Assembly: GCF_001441165.1 (NCBI RefSeq)
Contig: NZ_CP013126.1
Location: forward strand, 1,517,551 to 1,581,550
Length of the DNA: 64,000 bases
Reading direction: 5' to 3'
Origin: Acidipropionibacterium acidipropionici
GTDB taxonomy: Bacteria > Actinomycetota > Actinomycetes > Propionibacteriales > Propionibacteriaceae
Below are positions 54,977 through 62,897 of the stretch, one piece after another (positions within the stretch are counted from its first letter, which is position 1; every line of letters starts with the position of its first letter). A program made the position numbers and the translations under genes. The notes under the pieces were generated by a model. It made no database searches and was not told the DNA's origin. It worked only from the letters and a program-made list of their open reading frames with translations.

Positions 54977-55140
54977 GCCCTAACAATCCCACATCCGCTC
55001 GACCTGCGCGCGGTCCGGGCCGCGTCGGGGTGCCCGAAGGGGCTCTCACAGGAGCGTTTCCCCAGAATTCGGCTCGATGGGGCTGTGATCCCGATAGGTT
55101 CTCTGACACGATGGGAATCGTCCGGCTCAAGGAGGTCGTT

Positions 55141-55890
55141 GTGTGCCCGTTCAATGACGATGATGTGGATCGCTTCGGCGAGGATGGCGGGACCGACGAC
55201 GCCCTCGACAATGACGCCGATCAGCTCGACGACGACTCGGACTACGACGACCTCGACGACGACACCGAGTACGACGACCTCGACGACTCCGATGAGGACT
55301 CGGATGACGAGGACTCGGACGACGACGAGGATGACTCGGACGACGACGAGGATGACTCGGACGACGATGATGAGGATGACGACGACTACGACGACCTCGA
55401 TGATCTCGAGGACGCCGGTGCCGACGAGATTGATCTGGTCGTGGCCCTGTACAACGACGACGGCGAGCGGGTCGGAGTGCCGCTGGACGGCGGGCTGGCC
55501 AACGACCTGGACGAGTTCATCACCCAGCTGCGGCGGATCCCCGGGGACGCCGGGGCCGTCGGCATGATCTCGATCGACCACCAGTTCTACGTCATCGTGA
55601 GGGTCCGGGGCCGCAACGTCCAGGTCTTCCTGTCCGACGCCGTCCAGGGGAACGACTGGCCGATCGCCCGCGACGTCGCCGACTTCCTCGGCGAGGACAT
55701 CCCCGATCCGGACGACGACTCGGAGGCGATCGGCGATTTCGACCTGTTCTCGGACGCCGGCATGAGCGACTTCGACATGGAGGCCTTCGCAGACCTGGAC
55801 GAGGACTCCGACGAGGTGCTCGGGCAGATCGCCCGCAAGCTCAACTTCGGACCCCAGTTCGACCGGGCTGCCTCGACGTCGATCCGCTGA
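55141..55890 (+). CDS. tRNA adenosine deaminase-associated protein, Asp/Glu-rich
   Basis: 249 residues; GTG 55141 follows AAGGAGG. After the head MCPFNDDDVDRFGEDGG comes a run of Asp, Glu and Ser from about 20 to 100 with a 21-bp tandem repeat at 55318-55359. The rest, EIDLVVALYNDDGERVGVPL, ANDLDEFITQLRRIPGDAG, FYVIVRVRGRNVQVFLSDA and EDIPDPDDDSEAIGDFDLF, matches the protein encoded next to tadA throughout actinobacteria. Exact role unknown. It ends eight bases before tadA, so they are an operon. Confidence 0.9.
   Translation: MCPFNDDDVDRFGEDGGTDDALDNDADQLDDDSDYDDLDDDTEYDDLDDSDEDSDDEDSDDDEDDSDDDEDDSDDDDEDDDDYDDLDDLEDAGADEIDLVVALYNDDGERVGVPLDGGLANDLDEFITQLRRIPGDAGAVGMISIDHQFYVIVRVRGRNVQVFLSDAVQGNDWPIARDVADFLGEDIPDPDDDSEAIGDFDLFSDAGMSDFDMEAFADLDEDSDEVLGQIARKLNFGPQFDRAASTSIR
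55318..55359 (+). repeat. 21-bp tandem repeat in acidic region
   Basis: GACGACGACGAGGATGACTCG occurs twice directly adjacent, each copy encoding DDDEDDS. Further degenerate copies surround it. Confidence 0.8.
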
Positions 55891-55898
55891 CGCCGAGG

Positions 55899-56387
55899 AT
55901 GGCCGGGGAGCTCGCGGGCCCGGTGCCGGCCTGGCGCTCGGCCATGTCCCGGGCGCTGGCCCTGGGCGATGAGGCTGCGCGTCGCGGTGACGTGCCCGTC
56001 GGTGCGGTCATCCTGGCACCGGACGGTTCGGTGCTCGCAGAGGCGGCCAACGAGCGCGAGTTGACGGGCGACCCGACCGCCCACGCGGAGGTGCGGGCGA
56101 TCAGGCGGGCGGCTCGGGCGCTGCGCGGCGGCTCGGACGGGTGGCGTCTGGAGGGATGCACCCTCGTCGTCACCCTGGAGCCGTGCACGATGTGCGCCGG
56201 GGCCGTCGTCGCGGCGCGGATCGGCACCCTGGTGTTCGGAGCCTTCGACCCGAAGGCCGGGGCGGTGGCGTCGCTGTGGGACGTGGTGCGCGACCCGCGG
56301 ATCAATCACCGCGTCGAGGTGCACTCCGGTGTGATGGCGCAGGAGGCGTCGACCCTGCTCAGGGAGTTCTTCACCGCCAGGAGGTGA
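55899..56387 (+). CDS. tadA: tRNA-specific adenosine deaminase
   Basis: 162 residues. Deaminates A34 of tRNA-Arg(ACG) to inosine. Zinc ligands and proton shuttle: HAEVRAI (His, Glu) near 64 and PCTMCAGAVV near 95; VPVGAVIL precedes them. Length and motifs are those of TadA. Its likely substrate tRNA lies at 43473-43545. Operon with the upstream acidic protein. Confidence 0.96.
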   Translation: MAGELAGPVPAWRSAMSRALALGDEAARRGDVPVGAVILAPDGSVLAEAANERELTGDPTAHAEVRAIRRAARALRGGSDGWRLEGCTLVVTLEPCTMCAGAVVAARIGTLVFGAFDPKAGAVASLWDVVRDPRINHRVEVHSGVMAQEASTLLREFFTARR

Positions 56388-56558
56388 CCCCGTGATCCGG
56401 GGAGGCGAGCCGCCCCTGTATTGGTTCGTGATGGGCGTCCTATACCGTGGGGCGGTGGCCGCAGCGGGGGACAGGACCGGGCAGACGCCCGTCTCATGGC
56501 GTCGCGCAGCCGCCGTTGAGTTGTCGGGGACCGGTGAACGGTCTTGTCAGGAGGGTCT

Positions 56559-57983
56559 GTGTCGGAAGTGACTGACGCCGAGGAGGAGTCGGCGCCCGGA
56601 TCCGGGGCGTCGAAGGACACAGATCCGGATGCGGGATCGGGGAAGCCGCCCCGCTTCCCCAGGATGCACGCCTTCCTGGCCAGGCATGAATTCCTCACCT
56701 CCGTGATGAAGGTCATGTCGGGTACCGGGCTGGCCCAGCTCGTCGCGGCCCTGGGCACTCTCTACGTCACCCACAACATCGACCCCACCGACTGGGGCCT
56801 CTACGGCGCGGTGATCTCGGCGGCGCAGTTCGTCATCCCGGTGGCGGCGCTGCGCTACGACATGGCGATCGTGCTGCCCCGCGAGGACGGCGAGGCCAAA
56901 CGCATCTTCCGGCTGGCCACCATGATCAACGCCATCATGTCGATCCTGTCGATGCTGGTGATGATCCCGTTGGGCGGGGTGCTCTCCAATGCGCTGGACC
57001 ACCCCGAGGCGCGGTGGTGGATGCTCGGCGTGGGGCCGATCATCTTCACCTACGGCGAGGTCTACGTCGTCAACTACTGGGCCAACCGGCGCAAGCAGTT
57101 CGGCGTCATCGGCACCAACGCGGTGTGGAACCAGTCCGTCACCGTCGCGGGCCGGATCGCGTCCTGTCTGGTGGGCTTCGGGGCGCTGGGACAGCTCATC
57201 GCCACCTTCCTGGGGGAGGTGGCCGCGCTCAACAACTTCCGGCGCCGGCTGGGGCCCGACATCCGCAGCATCGAGGAGGACAAGATCCCCTTCCGGCTGC
57301 TCATGCGCAAGTACCGCAAGATGCCGCTGCTCACCGCCCCCAACGCGATCGTCGACGCCGTCCGCCAACAGGGCGTCAACATGATGATCCTGTTCAAGTT
57401 CAGCCCGGCCCTCTACGGCAAGTTCAACATCGCCTGGGTGCTCATGCAGATCCCCTCGACGGTGATCAACCAGGCGCTGTCCCAGGTGTTCTTCCAGAAA
57501 CTGTCGGTGACCGACGCCGGCCACATGTTCAAGGCCGTGCGGCAGTCGGTGATCCGGTCCTTCCTCATCGGCATCGTGCCCTTCGCGCTGCTGTACTTCC
57601 TCATCCCGCCGGTGCTGCCCTGGCTGCTGGGCGACAAGTTCGCCCAGTCGGCCCCGATCGCCGTGGCCCTGGTGCCCTGGCTCTTCGTGAACTTCATCAC
57701 CTCGCCGGTCTCGAATATGTTCATCGTCACCCGCAACAACGGCATCGCGCTGGCCTTCGCGATCGTCTACGCCGTCGTCCCGCTGGGCTACCTGAGCGTC
57801 GTCAACGCATCGATCGAGACGACCATCTACGGGATGTCGCTGGTGATGGCGCTGCTGCTGGCGATGTACATCGGGCTGGCCCTCATCACCGCCAGGCGCT
57901 TCGACAACAAGTACCGGGACAAGAGTGCGGACGTCATCGCCGCCGAGGAGGCCGGGATCACGGCCACGCAGGACGAGGACTGA
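56559..57983 (+). CDS. oligosaccharide/polysaccharide flippase (Wzx/MATE-like)
   Basis: 474 residues; GTG 56559 with AGGAGG upstream, after a 55-residue acidic head (EEESAPGSGASKDTDPDAGS). About 12 membrane helices start with KVMSGTGLAQLVAALGTLYV. The helix packing and loop NYWANRRKQFGVIGTNAVWN fit the polysaccharide export (MOP) superfamily. It probably moves a lipid-linked glycan across the membrane. No glycosyltransferases are nearby. Behind it is a G5-CCGA-C5 hairpin, then tRNA-Ser(CGA). Confidence 0.87.
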   Translation: MSEVTDAEEESAPGSGASKDTDPDAGSGKPPRFPRMHAFLARHEFLTSVMKVMSGTGLAQLVAALGTLYVTHNIDPTDWGLYGAVISAAQFVIPVAALRYDMAIVLPREDGEAKRIFRLATMINAIMSILSMLVMIPLGGVLSNALDHPEARWWMLGVGPIIFTYGEVYVVNYWANRRKQFGVIGTNAVWNQSVTVAGRIASCLVGFGALGQLIATFLGEVAALNNFRRRLGPDIRSIEEDKIPFRLLMRKYRKMPLLTAPNAIVDAVRQQGVNMMILFKFSPALYGKFNIAWVLMQIPSTVINQALSQVFFQKLSVTDAGHMFKAVRQSVIRSFLIGIVPFALLYFLIPPVLPWLLGDKFAQSAPIAVALVPWLFVNFITSPVSNMFIVTRNNGIALAFAIVYAVVPLGYLSVVNASIETTIYGMSLVMALLLAMYIGLALITARRFDNKYRDKSADVIAAEEAGITATQDED

Positions 57984-57996
57984 GTCTTGTGAAGGC

Positions 57997-58010
57997 GGGG
58001 GCCGACCCCC
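57997..58010 (+). repeat. 3' hairpin behind flippase, G5-CCGA-C5
   Basis: GGGGGCCGACCCCC, 13 bases behind the stop; loop CCGA rather than ACGA. Same layout as the other 3' elements. Confidence 0.65.
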
Positions 58011-58070
58011 TGCACCCCCCTGCGCCGCCAGATTTTGCCGCGGAGCGGCCGGTTCGGTACCTTATGTAGC

Positions 58071-58155
58071 GGTGACGTGTCTGAGCGGCCGAAAGTGCCC
58101 GCCTCGAAAGCGGGTGTAGCGAGAGCTACCGAGGGTTCAAATCCCTCCGTCACCG
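58071..58155 (+). tRNA. tRNA-Ser (CGA)
   Basis: Acceptor GGTGACG/CGTCACC, discriminator G, then an encoded CCA (58156-58158). Anticodon stem CCCGC/GCGGG with loop CTCGAAA (anticodon CGA), long variable arm, T arm GAGGGTTCAAATCCCTC. Confidence 0.96.
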
Positions 58156-58162
58156 CCACTCT

Positions 58163-58209
58163 GAAATCCCCGCTGACCAGGTGTTGAACCCTTGGTCAGC
58201 GGGGATTTC
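58163..58209 (+). terminator. terminator hairpin after tRNA-Ser(CGA)
   Basis: 17-bp perfect stem GAAATCCCCGCTGACCA with a 13-base loop. It overlaps the region convergent with the 58216 gene and could serve both. Confidence 0.8.
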
Positions 58210-58215
58210 GCATGT

Positions 58216-58473
58216 TCAGTCGGTGCCCCTGGTGTCAGTGGCATCAGGGCCTGCCGGTGACCGGGGGATCTCATCTGTCCGCTCGACAGGGTCGCCGGCG
58301 TCCCGCTTCTCACCTGGATGGGCCGTGGGCGTGGCGGCGTCTCGGCCGAGTCCGGCCCGTCTGATTCCTGCCGCCACCGCATTGCGGATGACGAGGTACA
58401 GCACCATGAACCCCAGGGCCGCGAGGATCAGTACGAAGACGTAGCTCAGAAGAATTCCCGCTTCGGTACTCAT
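58216..58473 (-). CDS. small one-helix membrane protein
   Basis: 85 residues. One or two hydrophobic segments, GILLSYVFVLILAALGFMVL and YLVIRNAVAAGI, then a basic patch RRAGLGR and a hydrophilic tail. Not recognised. TAGGTT lies six bases before the ATG, matching the leaderless pattern of other genes in the window, which supports it being real. Confidence 0.6.
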   Translation of the reverse strand: MSTEAGILLSYVFVLILAALGFMVLYLVIRNAVAAGIRRAGLGRDAATPTAHPGEKRDAGDPVERTDEIPRSPAGPDATDTRGTD

Positions 58474-58479
58474 GGGACC

Positions 58480-58485
58480 AACCTA
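58480..58485 (-). promoter_or_regulatory. -10 box, leaderless small membrane gene
   Basis: TAGGTT on the minus strand six bases before the ATG at 58473. Confidence 0.45.
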
Positions 58486-58678
58486 GAACCCTGTGGCGGC
58501 GCCGGACGGCAGTGGCCCTCGTCGAGCGGGGCCCCTTCTGTCCTCAGGATCCGGAGAGCTTGAATGACGCGGTAGCGAGGTTCCAGTCGGACCGTGAGTA
58601 TTCGGCTCGGGACCTAGCATGTGGACATCGCGGGAGCTGCTCGACCTTCGGGGAGATACCCGTGCGGAGGGGCGAACC

Positions 58679-59689
58679 GTGTTCACATATCGTTTCGATC
58701 ATCTCGACGGCCTGGATTCGCTGACTCGTCACGAGGAGGAGAGCCCCTCGCCGCAGCGCGGCGAGGTCCTCGTCCGGGTCCGATCAGTCGCACTGAACTA
58801 TCGGGACATCGCTATTCCCCTTGGCCGCTACGTGTGGGACGCGAGGCCCGGCCTGATCCCATGCAGCGACGCTGCCGGAGAGATCGTCGAGACGGGCGAC
58901 GGCGTCGACTCCTTCGAGCCCGGAGACCGCGTGGTGAGTTGCTTCCATTCCCGATGGTTCGGTGGTCGGCCTCCCGCCAACCTCATGCTGGACACATACG
59001 GCAGCGGCAAGGACGGCTGGCTGACCCAGTACGCAGTGGTTTCCCAGGACGCCGTCGTGAAGATCGGCGACGAACTCAGCTTCGGCGAGGCGTCCACGCT
59101 TCCCTGCGCGGGCGTGACGGCATGGAACGCTCTGTCCGGCCCGAGTCCCATCCGGCCGGGGGACACGGTGCTCACCCAAGGCAGCGGTGGGGTATCGATA
59201 TTCGCGATCCAGCTCGCCAAAGCTCTGGGGGCGTCAGTCATTGCCACGACCACCTCGGCCGACAAGGAGGCATTGCTCCGGGACCTCGGAGCCGACCGCA
59301 CCATCAACACCCGTGACACGCCGGAGTGGGGCGGGGTCGTCCGGGACATGACGGGCGACGGGGTGGACCGCATCGTCGAGGTTGTTGGCCCGCAGACGAT
59401 CCATCAGTCGTTGGCGGCCATCCGCTGGAACTCCGAGATTGTGCTCGTGGGTTTTCTGTCCAGCACGGGGCCCGACATCAACTACTTCACCCTGAAGGGC
59501 AGCGGCGCATCCATCCGATCCATCGGCGTCGGAGACCGCACCATGCTGGAGGAACTGATCCGCGTGGTCGCCGCTGCCGGGATCCGGCCTGTGATCGACA
59601 GCACCTACAGTTTCAACGAGGCGCCGCAGGCGTTCCGTCACCTGGCCGATGGACGCCACACCGGCAAGATCGTCATCGAGCTCACGTGA
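58679..59689 (+). CDS. NAD(P)-dependent alcohol dehydrogenase/quinone reductase (MDR)
   Basis: 336 residues. ALNYRDIAIPLGRY, IPCSDAAGEIVETGDGVDSF, LPCAGVTAWNALSGP and the NADPH loop TQGSGGVSIFAIQLAKALGA place it in the zinc-free MDR group (NtaB/YogA-like). GTG 58679 is chosen because GGAGGGG lies seven bases upstream; the frame is open to 58619. Substrate unknown. Codon use is a little less GC-biased than neighbours, hinting at acquisition. Confidence 0.9.
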   Translation: MFTYRFDHLDGLDSLTRHEEESPSPQRGEVLVRVRSVALNYRDIAIPLGRYVWDARPGLIPCSDAAGEIVETGDGVDSFEPGDRVVSCFHSRWFGGRPPANLMLDTYGSGKDGWLTQYAVVSQDAVVKIGDELSFGEASTLPCAGVTAWNALSGPSPIRPGDTVLTQGSGGVSIFAIQLAKALGASVIATTTSADKEALLRDLGADRTINTRDTPEWGGVVRDMTGDGVDRIVEVVGPQTIHQSLAAIRWNSEIVLVGFLSSTGPDINYFTLKGSGASIRSIGVGDRTMLEELIRVVAAAGIRPVIDSTYSFNEAPQAFRHLADGRHTGKIVIELT

Positions 59690-59881
59690 GCGGGCCGCAT
59701 GGTGAAGAGTTCCGAGGATGCGCCGGGTTCGAACCCCTCTGGACCATCGCAGCGACGCGGCGGGAGGGATGGTCATGACAGCGGGGCGTGGATGCTGCGG
59801 GGCGGGGTACCGTAAACTTCCCGGGGCTGCCCGGGACGCGGACGAGGTTGTGTCGCCGTCGTGACGACCAAGACTGGGGCC

Positions 59882-60112
59882 ATGATGAAGACCTCGGAAT
59901 TGTTCGCTACGCAGCTCGTGGCCTTCCAGGCTGCCCGTGACGCCCTGGATCGGCGTGCCGACGACGACGGTGTCGACCCGCCGGCGGGACGGATCACCAG
60001 GAACGGGGCCATCGTGGAGACGACCTCGGCCGAGTTGACGGACGCCGTCGACAGCGGCGATCTGCCTGGGATCCAGGGCCCGCCTCAGATCGGGTCCACA
60101 CCCCGTCCTTGA
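59882..60112 (+). CDS. hypothetical small protein
   Basis: About 76 residues: MMKTSELFATQLVAFQAARD, then a middle with ADDDGVDPPAG and GAIVETTSAELTDAVDSGDL. Possibly helical at the start. Start uncertain (GTG 59861 is an alternative); no homology recognised. Included because its third-position GC is high, but it could be spurious. Confidence 0.4.
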   Translation: MMKTSELFATQLVAFQAARDALDRRADDDGVDPPAGRITRNGAIVETTSAELTDAVDSGDLPGIQGPPQIGSTPRP

Positions 60113-60140
60113 ATGGGACCGGGAGGAACACAGCCGCTGA

Positions 60141-60216
60141 TCAAAAGATCAGGTCTCTGGGCCGTGGGCTGGATGCCGCCTGGGACATTTGCCGTTGCCC
60201 GGCTACTGATCTGGCG
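60141..60216 (-). pseudogene. fragment of the 61214 gene (3' end)
   Basis: Reading minus, the segment ends PRPRDLIF and aligns with APAPEDLIY, the end of the 61214 gene. DNA identity is visible over CTGATCAnnAGATCAGGTCT and GGACnTTTGC. The 5' part is missing. Confidence 0.65.
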
Positions 60217-60295
60217 AGGATGAGACTCAACGCTGTTGTAACAGGGCCTTCGTATCATGCGTGCGGGATCCATCGTCGTGTGGAAGAGGGGCCTC

Positions 60296-61213
60296 ATGGC
60301 GTCAACCCCGCAGGCAGTGCAGTCGCGACGAGCCACCGCGATCGGTGTGGCCGCAATCCTTCTGTGGAGCGGAATCGTCGGTCTGATCAGGGTTACGACG
60401 CAGCATTTCGGCGCCACCCTGGGCCCCTCACTCATCTACACGCTCGCAGCCGCCCTGTTGTGGCTGACCCGTCGACCGAAGAGCTTGCGGGGATTCTCCG
60501 CGCGGTATCTGCTCCTCGGGGGCGGCATGTTCGTGATCTACGAGGTCGCTCTGGCGATGGCGGTCGGGCTCTCGGACGATGCCCACCAGACGATCGAGGT
60601 GAGCATCGTCAACTATCTGTGGCCGACCCTCACGGTGGCGCTGGCGGCCGTGGTGAACCGACGGGAGCGGCGTCCGGGCCTCCTCATCATCCCTGGAGTG
60701 CTGCTGGCCACGGTCGGGGTGGTGGGCGCGGTCGGCGGTGAGGCCGGCCTGAGCCCCACCCGCATCGCCGCCAACGTCATGTCGAATCCGCTGCCGTACC
60801 TGCTGTCACTCATGGCCGCCGCGGTCTGGGCGGCGTACAGCGTGTTCAGCCCGCGGCTGGCGGGCGGGCGCGACGGTATCACGGTGTTCATCAGCGGCGT
60901 CGCCGCAGCACTGTGGATCGTGAATCTCGTCTCGCCCGCGCCAGTCGGCGACATCACCGCCTCGGGCGTGGCGGGGCTGATCGGGGCGGCAGCGGTGATC
61001 GCCTCCGGATACGCCTCCTGGAACGTCGGCATTCTGCACGGCAACATCACGCTCTTGGCCTCGGCGTCCTACGCCACCCCGGTCCTGTCAACGGCCGTGA
61101 GCTCGCTGCTGCTGGGGGCGGTGCTGCCGTTGACCTTCTGGGGTAATGTGCTGCTGGTGGTCGCCGGGTCGTTGGCGGGCTGGTGGGCGACCCGCCGGAC
61201 AGGTCGCCGCTGA
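60296..61213 (+). CDS. EamA-family exporter, YddG-like (aromatic amino acids)
   Basis: 305 residues, ten predicted helices; ATG 60296 with AAGAGG upstream. Typical opening ATAIGVAAILLWSGIVGLIRV and the YddG signature TIEVSIVNYLWPTLTVALA. Drug/metabolite transporter family; YddG exports aromatic amino acids. Its stop abuts the stop of the 61214 gene. An intact copy; a truncated duplicate of its start follows at 61511. Confidence 0.9.
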   Translation: MASTPQAVQSRRATAIGVAAILLWSGIVGLIRVTTQHFGATLGPSLIYTLAAALLWLTRRPKSLRGFSARYLLLGGGMFVIYEVALAMAVGLSDDAHQTIEVSIVNYLWPTLTVALAAVVNRRERRPGLLIIPGVLLATVGVVGAVGGEAGLSPTRIAANVMSNPLPYLLSLMAAAVWAAYSVFSPRLAGGRDGITVFISGVAAALWIVNLVSPAPVGDITASGVAGLIGAAAVIASGYASWNVGILHGNITLLASASYATPVLSTAVSSLLLGAVLPLTFWGNVLLVVAGSLAGWWATRRTGRR

Positions 61214-61417
61214 TCAGTAGATCAGGTCTTCCGGGGCGGGGGCGTGGAGCCCGGCCAGGACGTTTGCTGCCGTCTGGGCGGCCACCTGGGCGAGCGCGGC
61301 GTCCCGGGCGCCGGCGTTGTCCCGCCTCTGGTCGACGGCTCTCCGCCACATCGCGGTGGCGACGTCCTGCCACCGTTGCGCGAGCTCTTCCTGCTGTCCA
61401 TGTGCCTGTGGTGTCAC
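61214..61417 (-). CDS. small helical protein beside yddG-like gene
   Basis: 67 residues: GTG 61417 with GGGGGAGC upstream. LAQRWQDVATAMWRRAVDQR and ALAQVAAQTAANVLAGLH look like two amphipathic helices. Unrecognised. It is the intact member of a duplicated module; a fragment of a second copy is at 60141-60216. Tail-to-tail with the yddG-like gene, no gap. Confidence 0.65.
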   Translation of the reverse strand: MTPQAHGQQEELAQRWQDVATAMWRRAVDQRRDNAGARDAALAQVAAQTAANVLAGLHAPAPEDLIY

Positions 61418-61510
61418 AGTGCTCCCCCGTTGTCGTGGCCTCCCCGGCCGCTCCCAGATTGGTCTGACCAGAAGCCTGTCATGGCGGTGGTCGGATTCAA
61501 TGCCCGGGGT

Positions 61511-61645
61511 GCGGAATCGTCGGCCTGATCGGGGTCACGACGCAGCACTTCGGCGCACCCCGGGTCACTCACTGATCTACACACTCGCGGCCGGCCTGTT
61601 GTGGCTGACCCGTCGACCGGAGAACCTGAGAGGCTCCTCCGTGCG
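61511..61645 (+). pseudogene. truncated duplicate of the yddG-like gene 5' end
   Basis: GCGGAATCGTCGGCCTGATC and CTGTTGTGGCTGACCCGTCG match the yddG-like gene at 60369-60510 over about 135 bases, roughly 85% identical by eye, with a one-base deletion (GGCGCACC versus GGCGCCACC) and no downstream remainder. Confidence 0.8.
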
Positions 61646-61673
61646 GCGACGTCACGACTGTTGAGAGGCGCGG

Positions 61674-62666
61674 TCAGGCGTCAATCATCTTGTTCGACTT
61701 CGAACGGTTGCAGCGCCAGCACAGGGTCTGCAGGTTGTCCTCGGTCGACAATCCGCCCCGGGAGACCGGCACGATGTGATCAACCTCCAGCAGCAGGTGG
61801 GGCTCATCGTCGAGTGAGACCGAGCAGTACCGACAGGTGTAGTCGTCGCGTCTCTTGATCTCCTCGCGGAAACGGGCGGTCATGAGAGCGCGCTGGCCGG
61901 CGGCACTCCTGCGCCGCCGGATCCGCTCCGACAGCGCCTCGATGAGGCCGTCGATGGTCGGCGTGTTGAGCTTGACGGTGGTTCGCTGGGAACTGTTGCC
62001 GCCGGCGCTGACGTACTCGAAGACGTATTCGGGGCAGGGCACCGAGATCGGTGAGAGGTTCACACCGACCCGCTCGGTGAACTGCTTCTCGTAATGCTTG
62101 AGGATGAACTTCGGAGGGTTGAACTCGCCGGTGATGTCAGCCTCGCGCGTCTTGAGGTTGTTCACCGCATTCTCCAGCCGAGAGATGGTCTCGCCGAGCT
62201 TCTCGACCTGGGCGAGTCCTTCCTCGGTTGCCTCGACCCCGAAGTACTTGATGAGGTACTTCAGCGGGTCGGCGGAGGCATTGCGGACGACTTGGAGGGA
62301 GCAGTTGTGGACGTTGAGAGCCTGGTAGTGGGCGACATTGCGATCCCTGCGGTAGTCGTGACGACTGGTGTTCTCGAAGGTGGCCAGGCTGGAGCGCGAT
62401 CCCGTTCCGGACGTACCCAGACCGAACTGCCCTCCCGCGCGGATCTCCGCGGCATAGGCGGCGATCTCGTTGTGCTCGGTGACGACTGAGGAGAGCTCCT
62501 TGAGGTGGGCCTGGAACACCTCACCGGAGAAATATCGCTTCATCCGGACGTGGCGCACCACCCTGACTGTGATCCAGATCGCCAGGACTGCGAGGGCGAT
62601 GTACCAGAAGGTCACGGCGAGCCACAGCAACAGCGCTATGGCGAGGAGACCGAGGACGAACTGCAC
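61674..62666 (-). CDS. membrane-anchored HNH endonuclease
   Basis: 330 residues. N-terminal hydrophobic hairpin (VLGLLAIALLLWLAVTFWYI and LAVLAIWITVRVV) anchors the protein. A middle region with LAQVEKLGETISRLENAVNN is likely coiled coil. The C-terminal HNH domain reads RFREEIKRRDDYTCRYC, then LEVDHIVPVSRGGLSTEDNL and CWRCNRSKSNKM, with the zinc-Cys pairs and the metal-binding His/Asn. The start is taken as GTG 62666 (AAAGG upstream); GTG 62675 is the alternative. Could be a nuclease acting on incoming DNA at the membrane; no toxin, methylase or other defence gene adjoins. Confidence 0.82.
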   Translation of the reverse strand: MQFVLGLLAIALLLWLAVTFWYIALAVLAIWITVRVVRHVRMKRYFSGEVFQAHLKELSSVVTEHNEIAAYAAEIRAGGQFGLGTSGTGSRSSLATFENTSRHDYRRDRNVAHYQALNVHNCSLQVVRNASADPLKYLIKYFGVEATEEGLAQVEKLGETISRLENAVNNLKTREADITGEFNPPKFILKHYEKQFTERVGVNLSPISVPCPEYVFEYVSAGGNSSQRTTVKLNTPTIDGLIEALSERIRRRRSAAGQRALMTARFREEIKRRDDYTCRYCSVSLDDEPHLLLEVDHIVPVSRGGLSTEDNLQTLCWRCNRSKSNKMIDA

Positions 62667-62897
62667 GTGTGTCACCTTTCAGACAGGAGGGGACCACGGA
62701 TGTGATCCGCTCAGCGTGACACCCGGTGCCGGGAAATTCGGCTCGAGAGCCGCGGCAGAAGACGGTGCCGCGGGGCCGAATCAGGACCCGACGAGTGCCA
62801 CGTTCAGAATGGTGACAGCGACCACTGACAGTTTCTTCAAGGGAGGGAGCAACCCCTCCACGCTCTCGCAGATGCTCGCTCTCCTCGGACCGCCGGC

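Noticed and set aside
59724-59755. tRNA-like GGGTTCGAACCCC followed by ACCA
   Set aside because: The T-arm stem does not pair properly and no acceptor or anticodon arm precedes it. Could be a chance match or an old attachment-site remnant.
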